Positions 56,774 through 64,000 of a stretch of 64,000 nt of DNA are shown piece by piece. The stretch spans positions 4,092,001 to 4,156,000 of the forward strand of contig JANATG010000001.1 in assembly GCA_029449235.1 (NCBI GenBank), written 5' to 3'. The position numbers were made by a program, and so were the translations under genes. The DNA comes from Linnemannia schmuckeri (Eukaryota > Mortierellomycota > Mortierellomycetes > Mortierellales > Mortierellaceae). The stretch's first letter is position 1. Each line of letters starts with the position of its first letter. A model generated the notes under the pieces. The model saw nothing but the letters and a program-made list of their open reading frames with translations. It was not told where the DNA came from and searched no databases.

Positions 56774-59700
56774 ATGTGGTTTCTTGTCGGCCTGGAACAG
56801 AATGCAGGTACAACGCTTGTCAGTCACACCATGCTGCCGCCTCTGGAGAGAATGCAACAACGCTACATTTAGACACTCGAGACTCAAAGCATTAACTCCA
56901 ACATTTCCACGTTCTGCTTCCATAGGTCTCCGCATTTGGCTCAAGCCAGAGATGACAGTGACTATCGGGAGGCAAACAGCAGGTAGACGGAAGCATATTG
57001 ATGCTGTTTTAATTACAATACAGGTTGGTGGCAAAATAATGAAAAATACACGGACAGCTGACGCGACCTTACTATGCAAATAGGTGATGTTCTGAACCTG
57101 GCAGGTGAAGACCGGTCTGTCAGCAGACGACACGTCGTTATATCCGTCTCCAAGCCATCCTTAAGCAGTGTGGTATGCCTCTCTACTTGACAACAAGGTT
57201 TATATTTCACTAGTGCCAGGAAGTATAAAGCTAACTGAGGACTGTTGTACGCATTGAGTATGTTAGAAAGTACGCGGAGAGCACACAAAGCTGACAATCC
57301 GGGATTTGGATTCGAAATCTGGCGTAGCTGTCAACAATACGCGGATCGAAGGTGGCAAGGATATCGAGATTAATATTAACGAAAGTCACCGCTGGACGAC
57401 TCGGGACCAACGACATGTTGCTGGACGCGGATATGGTGGTTGGGTAGATGTGAACATTGGTGACAAGACAAACTTTCGACTGGAGAGGGTTGATTGGAGT
57501 ATCTGCTCCGTGGGACTCAATATCCAATCTAAGGTCGGGATCGTAGAAATGGCTGCCGAAATGGGTAAGTCCCTTTTTGCGTGTGCAAAACTGTTTGTTA
57601 TAACATAATTTGATCCGCAAACAGATTCTTACTATAAGCATTCCCATTACAATAGATGTCAAAGTGGAAGAGTCGTGGGTTCCGGGAGTTTCGACTCATG
57701 TGGTCATTGGCAACAACAAGGTCTCTCAGAGGATATTTTTGGCTCTCGCAGAAGGAGGATACATGGTTGATTCAACATGGTTCAAGGAGCAGATGAGGAT
57801 TTTTCAAGAGTCATGGGAGACAAAGGGCCAGAAGGAAGCGCGGCTGGTTGAGCTAGAGCACCCTGCACCAACCCCAACAGGATATGAGGACGCAAGTATC
57901 CAGTGGGCACCGAATTTCTCCCGCAGGACGCTCTTCAAAGACTATCGCTTTATTTCTCTTACAAAGCCAAAGGTTCGCTCTGTGAGCCATTTTTCTATGT
58001 CATACGTTGGGTGCTTTTATCACACCTTTAGTCGTACAACTGATCGTTCTTCTACACTCCTACCATTGGGATAATAGTATCAAAATCTTGCTCAAGTAAT
58101 TCAGTGTGCAGGAGGAACATGGTCGCAGGAAGAACCAGGCAAAGCGCACCAATTGATCAGGGAGTGTATGTCCATGACATTGATCCCTGTGTTCCTGAAA
58201 CCTGATATGGACGTTGATATGGACCCAGTATTTTTTAATGCGAGCAGCGTTTTGAAAAAGTAAGCTCATATACTTCTGTAATTTTTGTTGACATCCTACG
58301 CTGTATAAATAAAGGCCGCATAACTTACCTACACCCCTTTGTAATTAATAGAATGGGATACAGATGGGTACAGGAAGTGGAGATCGGGTCGGGGCTTGCT
58401 TATGCATCAACAGACATGTACTGCAACCCAAAATATCATGAAGAACTGCCAGCTCTGGTGATGATGTCAACTCATGCCAGCATCCAGGTTCCCTTTTCGC
58501 AGTTCGTTGGATCAGCAGCAAGTACTCAATCGTTTGTGAAACCCGCTGCCTCTTGCGCCGCCTCAAACGTCGGAGATGCCAAGGATTCACCTCTGCTTCT
58601 GGATGAAGCAGAAGAGACGACGAATGGGTCCTTTGACCTTTCGCAGTTGATGGCCCCGTCCAAGAGATCAGCCCACAGGTATCCAGCCACTGCAGGACCA
58701 GATGCTTCTTCACCAAGAGCTCAGAACCCTTCTTTTTCACATCAGCAGACGAAAGCAGGTGCAGCAGATAAACCGGCCAAAAAAAAAGCCAAGATGGACC
58801 GGATGGCACTCTTCTTTGATGGACTAGACGACGATGACGATGCTACTGTTGTCAACCCTCCCAGTAACTCTAGCAACTCCTCAGCGCAGGCTCTCCCAAC
58901 GCCTGCGGGCAAGGCAACCAGACAATCCTCCAGCTTACAGATCCCTGTTCCTGTCGCTTGGCCCGACACCAGCGACATCGATCTTGAGCAGGAGGTGTTC
59001 CATAAACGGACAACGCGCCAATGTTCTCCTGAAAAAGATCAAGTCAAAGCAAGCGGCTTAGCGTCAGAAACAACAAAACATACCGCCACCATCAGCAGTA
59101 ATTCATCAGCCGGGAAGGGCAAGGCCAAGCTGATGAATACCATGTTTGAAGACGACGAAGTGGACGAGACGCGGTCTAATGCTGTCAAGGGATTTAATTC
59201 TTCAAGTCATGATGAACTAGAGACAGTTGCGATGGCGGACAGGACGAGCGGGGAGAGGATCAAGGCCAAGATCAAAGAAGAGGAATTGTTCTCGTACCCT
59301 GTTAAGGAAAGCGATCCCTCGTCTCAACTTTCTGCATCATCGACCCGCGGGGTAGTAGCAGCAGGAAAGAAGAAGCCAACCTCCTTTGATGTGATCCGGG
59401 ACGATATGGTTGCACTGAACCTGGAAGTCAAACTAGAGCGGCAGATCCAAAACATGGAGGAGCAGGAACGATGGAAGCGGCTGTCGGCACAAACCAAGTG
59501 CGATTCCAATAAGGTGATGCAGTGGGAGCGAAGTGCGGCACTCAACACTAAAAGCAAGCGACGCAAGTTAGTGGAACAGCAGCAGAACCAACAAGGTCCA
59601 GGTCAGGGGTCGAAAATAGCAGGAGAGCCTAGAGAAGGATCATCCTTAATCGATAATGAAGTGCAAATATTGGACGAAGCAGATCAAAAGGACTGGCCTG

Positions 59701-60199
59701 AGCGGTGGAAGAAAATGCCGAATTTCAAGAACTTTTCAGGGCCCAGTTTGGACCTGCAGGAGAAATGGAAGAATGTGCCCAACTTCAAGGCTTTCCGCAA
59801 GGTAAGCGCCACTTTTTTCAGAAAGGCGCGCAGGAAAAATGAGCTGTGATGTTAATATTTTTTTTTTCATTGGAGAACGTTATAGTCCAAGCTGCCAGGA
59901 GTGAAAGTGGAACCCCGGGAACCCTTGCAGCTCACACTGGATGGCGAATTGGTCCCAAAACAGGAGGCCACTGCAAAAAAAAGTACGTTTTTGCAATTGT
60001 ATCGTATCTCTGTGTCTTGTCAATTATCACACAAGAGGACTAAACTTCTTTGATCTTTTGTCCTCCTTATTATATAGTTGCGACATACTTGAAGAGAGAG
60101 CCTGAGGTGCCTGATGTCCCGGTTCCGGTGCCACGGCGAAAAGTCAGTGAGAAGCAGCGGGAAAGAGAGGATCTTCAAAAGCTCTTGGCAGACGACTGA
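56774..60199 (+). CDS. NBN: NBS1/nibrin homologue (MRN complex)
   Basis: Nine exons: 56774-56807, 56926-57027, 57084-57172, 57267-57564, 57656-57972, 58078-58259, 58352-59801, 59886-59982, 60078-60199; 896 aa. N-terminal FHA domain starts MWFLVGLEQNAG with GRQTAG, SVSRRHVVIS and LTIRDLDSKSGVAVNN. Tandem BRCT domains follow: THVVIGNNKVSQRIFLALAE, GYMVDSTWF, then FISLTKPK, IQCAGGTWSQEE. A long charged linker leads to the Mre11-binding region, where the core NFKxF occurs twice (798-802 and 818-822). NBS1 brings Mre11-Rad50 to double-strand breaks and activates ATM/Tel1 in the nucleus. The C-terminus (DLQKLLADD) is acidic but shows no clear FxF/Y Tel1 motif. The exon 5 donor is uncertain: GTTCGC (57973) fits the BRCT length, GTGAGC (57982) is the better splice site and adds three residues. 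The short exon 2 donor GTGGCA is weak. Confidence 0.9.
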
Positions 60200-60358
60200 C
60201 TTTTACTTTGCCGCTGAATAAAAAATAAAATAGAAAATATAACTCATGAGACAACATGCACAAAATGGTTTAATTTGAGGTGGAAAATGATAGATATGTA
60301 TTCCCAATGAACTGCAACTTCCCTCTTGTGAATCATGTAACACCCATTCCACTTTGAT

Positions 60359-62683
60359 TCAATCATCAAAATTGTTCTCAAAAGCAAGGTCAGGGATACT
60401 CGACGATGCCAAGAGCTCGACATTCAACCGTACTAGCTCATCTCGAATACTCTTCCGGATAACCCCAACCACGCCACAATAGACCTGCTTCAAGTAAGGA
60501 TAACAGGTCTTGATAGCCGTCCAGGGTAGAGTATCGACCTGCGTACTCTGAAGCCCATACAGATGCAAAACCTCGATCCGTTGGGAAGGCGCAAAACCAC
60601 CCAAAACCTCTTTCCCAATCCCACCAGCCGCCAAGCGCAAGTTCTTGAGCCGATCCAGTGTGATGACTCGAGCTTTGGTTATCGCAAACCCATCGATCCG
60701 AGCCTGACGATCCTGCCACATAGCCGTGGCCGAGAAATTATTAGCTGTCGCCGCCCCTGCTGCCCCCGAGGGGTCCAAATAGACCTTCTTGAAAACCCCC
60801 TGGAGATCAAGCTGTTCAATCGTTCTGCTACTGGCCCAGGGCTGCTCAAAAATTGCAGGCGTCATCCCATAAGCCTGCAGACCAAACACCCTCAACCGCG
60901 AGCACGTCGTCAAAAGCGCTATCACTCCCTTGTCAGTGACGAATCCACAGAAATAAATCGCCAATTTCAAAAGAGACCTTCCATGACACGCGGCCAAAAT
61001 CTCCAACGTCTCGTCGTGGAGCGCCGCCAGGTCACAGAGATGGACATGGACCAGGGGCGAGCCTGCTGAGGCTGCCTGGCCCTTCTCGCGGAAGAATTGG
61101 TCCAACCCTTGAGTAGTGAGGCCTTTACAGCTAGAAAGGGAGATGCTCTCGAGTTGTGGACAGTGTTGAACCATAGCTTGGAGGGACTGGTCTGTGATTG
61201 TGTCGCATGAGTGAAGATGTAGCGCTCGTAGTTGAGGACAATGTTCCAAGATGTGGGCCAAGCTGCTATCGGATGTGTGCGAGCTGGAGATTGACAAAAA
61301 GTGGAGGCCAAATGATGAATCTGTCTCCTTCCATTCTGTTGGTGGTAACTCTGTGCCTCCGTCGCCGCTGTCGTCGTTGTCCGAGATCGATGGAGTTGGT
61401 GAGGTTGATGGTGAGGGCGAGCCTACACCCGATAGTGATCCTGATATGCCTGATGATGCCGTTGATGATGCCGTTGGCGATGCCGCTGATAATGCCGCTG
61501 ATGACATTGCTGACGATCCCGGTCCAGATTTGGCTGTTCCTGGTGATGCTACCGCTGTACTTGATGCCTCTCCGTTGGCGCTGTTACTCCGGTTGCTGTG
61601 TCGACCTTCCTTTTTCCGATAATCATCCTTGGCTTTCTTCTTTTTTATCTTTGTGCTTCGTCGAGAGGACTGAGGGTCCTCAATATCGGCATCTACCAGC
61701 TTTAACGTCCTCAAACTGCGCTGGCATTTCAACAACAAACAAATCGCCTTGACCGAAATCCGGATCGATGACTGGAATGTCAATTCCAGATACTCCAGTG
61801 TCTCCGACGAAGCATACATCTCAACGGCCTTCATAATCCCGTTTTCTCCCAATTCATCCCTGTGGAAAATACGGCCCCTTGTCCTCTCATCTTCTTCTCT
61901 ATACTCTGCTGCTGCTGCACCCCCGTCACCCTCGTCATCATCGCCCTCTTCTGCGTCTGCAGAATAATCACGCAGAGGAATATCCAGCGACAATCGACTC
62001 AATCGCCTCAGGGACTGGAGGAGGGTAGAAAGGGCCTTGGTCGGTAAAGGGCAGTCTGAGAGCTTAAGAGCTCGCAACTGATGGCAGTATGAGGCGATAC
62101 GGAGTAATTCTGGGGTAGTCAACCAGGTTGCGTCGAGTCGCATGACAAGTTTTCCAAAGGACGCAAGACAGGCGGGAGAGAGTGTGTATCCATACTCTTC
62201 CCTGTCGCTGTTGTCGTTTATTGACATCCTCCGCGAGTGTCGTCGTTGTGAAAGCGCCATTGTTGCTGTTGATGCCTTTGATGAGAAGCGTGATGAGGAA
62301 AAAGGAGTGAGGGGACGAGACCGAGGGAGAGAGAGATGTTTCCAGAGGAAAGGCGTCCAGACCTGGTGCCATGTGTGACAGACACGAGAGGCGACTGCAA
62401 GGTGAGGCTGGTTCAGGAAGCATTGTAATGCGTAGGCGAGTTCTGGCATCAGCAGCACTCTCTCCCAAGTGGCCTGTGTTCTAGTTGCAGGCGGCATTGG
62501 TCCTGTTCCTGACTTTGTTTGTGTTGTTGTTGAAGGCGATGAAGAGGAGGGTTGTCGAGGTGTTACTGTTGTTGTCTGTGCATCGACTTTTGATGATATT
62601 GATCTTGCTCGTTGTCTTGCGGGTGAATCGGTGTTGGGTGGTGGTAGTGTTGATTGCGCAGACCTCGAGTCGAATTTCAGCAT
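60359..62683 (-). CDS. F-box-like leucine-rich repeat protein
   Basis: Single exon, 774 aa. Residues 1-75 are Ser/Thr/Pro-rich. About 80-120 (MPELAYALQCFLNQPHLAVA, SRVCHTWHQVWTPFLWKHLS) fits an F-box-like helix bundle. LRRs of the AMN1/cysteine-containing type follow (LRALKLSDCPLPTKALSTLL, LEYLELTF, LRTLKLVDADI). A low-complexity insert (Ser/Ala/Pro with an Asp/Gly patch) splits the LRR array around 355-445. The array resumes with LRALHLHSCDTITDQSLQAM, LESISLSSCKGLTTQGLDQF and LLKLAIYFCGFVTDKGVIAL. Expected role: substrate receptor of an SCF ubiquitin ligase; substrate unknown. Divergent from MGMT. Confidence 0.85.
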   Translation of the reverse strand: MLKFDSRSAQSTLPPPNTDSPARQRARSISSKVDAQTTTVTPRQPSSSSPSTTTQTKSGTGPMPPATRTQATWERVLLMPELAYALQCFLNQPHLAVASRVCHTWHQVWTPFLWKHLSLPRSRPLTPFSSSRFSSKASTATMALSQRRHSRRMSINDNSDREEYGYTLSPACLASFGKLVMRLDATWLTTPELLRIASYCHQLRALKLSDCPLPTKALSTLLQSLRRLSRLSLDIPLRDYSADAEEGDDDEGDGGAAAAEYREEDERTRGRIFHRDELGENGIMKAVEMYASSETLEYLELTFQSSIRISVKAICLLLKCQRSLRTLKLVDADIEDPQSSRRSTKIKKKKAKDDYRKKEGRHSNRSNSANGEASSTAVASPGTAKSGPGSSAMSSAALSAASPTASSTASSGISGSLSGVGSPSPSTSPTPSISDNDDSGDGGTELPPTEWKETDSSFGLHFLSISSSHTSDSSLAHILEHCPQLRALHLHSCDTITDQSLQAMVQHCPQLESISLSSCKGLTTQGLDQFFREKGQAASAGSPLVHVHLCDLAALHDETLEILAACHGRSLLKLAIYFCGFVTDKGVIALLTTCSRLRVFGLQAYGMTPAIFEQPWASSRTIEQLDLQGVFKKVYLDPSGAAGAATANNFSATAMWQDRQARIDGFAITKARVITLDRLKNLRLAAGGIGKEVLGGFAPSQRIEVLHLYGLQSTQVDTLPWTAIKTCYPYLKQVYCGVVGVIRKSIRDELVRLNVELLASSSIPDLAFENNFDD
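61444..61520. repeat. Imperfect GATGCCG-type minisatellite in LRR gene
   Basis: Tandem imperfect units of about 12-15 bp (GATGATGCCGTT, GCCGATAATGCCGCT on the plus strand) encode the SAASPTASSTASSGI-type low-complexity insert of the minus-strand LRR protein. Length variation between strains is likely. Confidence 0.65.
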
Positions 62684-63004
62684 GGTTGTGAATTATCGTT
62701 ATGTGAAAGTGTGTTTGTGTGAGTGAATAGGAGACAACTTTGCTGACCAAACAAAATACGAAGTGTGGCTGCGGTCTGTCCGTTTTAGTGCATGAGTCAA
62801 GTCAAGCCGCAGGCAGAGTGCACTGGTTGGCTATCGGTGCCACCAATTTTTGACTTAATATAAAAATGATTTCAACTCACTTGCTTATTTTCTTTTTCAT
62901 TTGGCATTCTTCTCATATTCCACTTTTGACACATTCGCTTTCCTCTTTGTCCTCTTCATTCATTCTCTCCACCCTTTCTTTTTTCCATCTCAGAACATAA
63001 CTAA
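62684..63004. promoter_or_regulatory. Bidirectional promoter, LRR gene / MGMT
   Basis: 321 bp between divergent start codons. The MGMT side ends in a pyrimidine-rich leader. No TATA box is clear. Confidence 0.55.
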
Positions 63005-63856
63005 ATGCCAGCTGAAAGAATCACCGTTGTCAAGCGAACAGCTGCAACCACTGCTGCTGCCAGCCCTATCATTTCAAAGGCAAAACTTCTCAAAACTACG
63101 ACACCTGCTGCTGCTACCACCACCACCACCACCACCACCACTGCAACCGCTATGGTCGTGGAGACATTGGATCCTACCAAAAAGCCCGTCGCTATTGACG
63201 AGGACATCGAGAGTAAGCCTTCGCTTCTCGCTGTAAATGCTTGCAAAAGCACAGGGAAGACTTAAAAGGGATCGCGAATTCAACCTTTTTTTTTGGCATT
63301 AATCCTCTACGTCCTTTAGCGATTCACTTGTACCCAATGTCGCAAAAGGATCGCGAGAACGCTGTCAACCGACACACTGGTCGCAAGGTCACGCCCTTCC
63401 AGTTCCAAGTCTATGACCTTTGTGCCCAGGTAATTTCATCCGCCGCAGTCTTTTGGTTCACTTGCCCTTTTCCTTCTTGCATTATTTTTTCGTTTACAGT
63501 CGCTCACGTGCAGTCTTCCTTTCCACCTCTCCTACCTACAACAGATTCCAAAGGGTCATATCTCGACGTACAAGCACCTCGCAGACGCCTTGCACTCATC
63601 CCCCAGGGCTGTCGGTCAGGCTCTCAAGATTAACCCCTATGCCCCTCTTCCTGTGCCCTGCCATCGTGTCTTGGATTCGAAGCTCTTTATCGGAGGATTC
63701 ATGGGTCAATGGGCCAAAGGCGAGAAGATTGACAACAAAAAAGCCAAACTGTACCTTGAAGGGGTTGCGTTTGATGAGACAGATCATGTTGTGAAGCGAG
63801 AGGATTTGATTTTTCATAACTTTTCGGTTGTCGTCAAGGCTGTTGACTCTGCGTAA
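63005..63856 (+). CDS. MGMT: O6-alkylguanine DNA alkyltransferase (MGMT)
   Basis: Three exons: 63005-63212, 63320-63429, 63545-63856; 209 aa. Residues 1-70 are an Ala/Thr-rich extension with a run of Thr codons, unusual for the family. The DNA-binding wing and active-site domain follow: VTPFQFQVYDLCAQIPKGHI, STYKHLA, ALHSSPRAVGQALKINP, and the acceptor-cysteine motif PVPCHRV (Cys145). IGGFMGQWAKGEKI and KKAKLYLEGV complete it. The enzyme moves alkyl groups from O6-guanine to its own cysteine in a suicide reaction, reversing mutagenic damage in the nucleus. The 144 bases after the stop hold AATAAAA-like signals near 63936. Confidence 0.95.
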
Positions 63857-64000
63857 GAGTACGGTGGAGCAGTGGAACGTTCTGTGATTCTTCTACTATT
63901 TCGCTGCGCGCTGTGCATATATCCTTCTGTACCATAAAATAAAATTCTAGTTCCTGCGAAACAATGCCCCCCTTTGTTGTTGTTTGTTGCCGTGTTAAGT

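Overview
The window is from a nuclear fungal genome. Nearly every gene is broken by short GT-AG introns, there are no operons or ribosome binding sites, and promoters and UTRs are pyrimidine-rich with long A/T homopolymers. The protein set (expanded Sel1-repeat proteins, kelch/TM proteins, F-box-like LRR proteins, fast-duplicating MATH-BTB and small AIG1-like GTPases) best fits an early-diverging Mucoromycota, most like the Mortierellaceae. That placement is inference from gene content, not from a marker gene. I assembled gene models by hand, matching reading frame across splice sites and conserved motifs.

Layout. 1-7 kb: a cluster of small P-loop (AIG1/GIMAP-like) GTPases, three intact and one decayed. 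7-10.2 kb: a thioredoxin-UBX fusion and a TATDN1-type TatD nuclease share a 286-bp divergent promoter. 10.2-14.3 kb: a USP-family deubiquitinase with a very long disordered N-terminus. 14.4-20.3 kb: three MATH-BTB paralogues in tandem on the minus strand, the middle one a pseudogene. 20.5-25.6 kb: a Rho GEF with two FYVE-type zinc fingers. 25.6-28.7 kb: no convincing gene. 28.7-29.4 kb: a hypothetical gene. 30.3-37.5 kb: two tandem Sel1-repeat genes (13 and 29 repeats) that share an N-terminal module. 38.3-40.9 kb: a GRASP55/65 Golgi protein. 41.1-42.8 kb: an HPP membrane protein. 44.2-47.0 kb: a Sec2/Rabin8 Rab exchange factor. 47.0-51.6 kb: an AT-rich gene-poor stretch with a few exon-like remnants. 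51.6-53.8 kb: a kelch protein with signal peptide and one TM segment. 55.8-56.3 kb: a retropepsin-like protein lacking the catalytic DTG. 56.8-60.2 kb: an NBS1/nibrin homologue. 60.4-62.7 kb: an F-box-like LRR protein. 63.0-63.9 kb: an O6-alkylguanine DNA alkyltransferase (MGMT).

Functional themes: DNA repair and nucleases (TATDN1, a possible PCNA-linked USP, NBS1, MGMT), the ubiquitin/Cdc48 system (Trx-UBX, USP, MATH-BTB adaptors, F-box-like protein), Golgi and secretory traffic (GRASP, Sec2, FYVE Rho GEF), and rapidly evolving families (GTPases, MATH-BTB, Sel1). Neighbours seem to be linked mainly by divergent promoters and tandem duplication. I see no metabolic gene cluster. The most novel items are the AIG1-like GTPase cluster, the Sel1 genes with 324-bp and 540-bp higher-order repeats plus a shared unnamed N-terminal module, the USP with five PIP-box-like motifs, and the active-site thioredoxin fused to a UBX domain.
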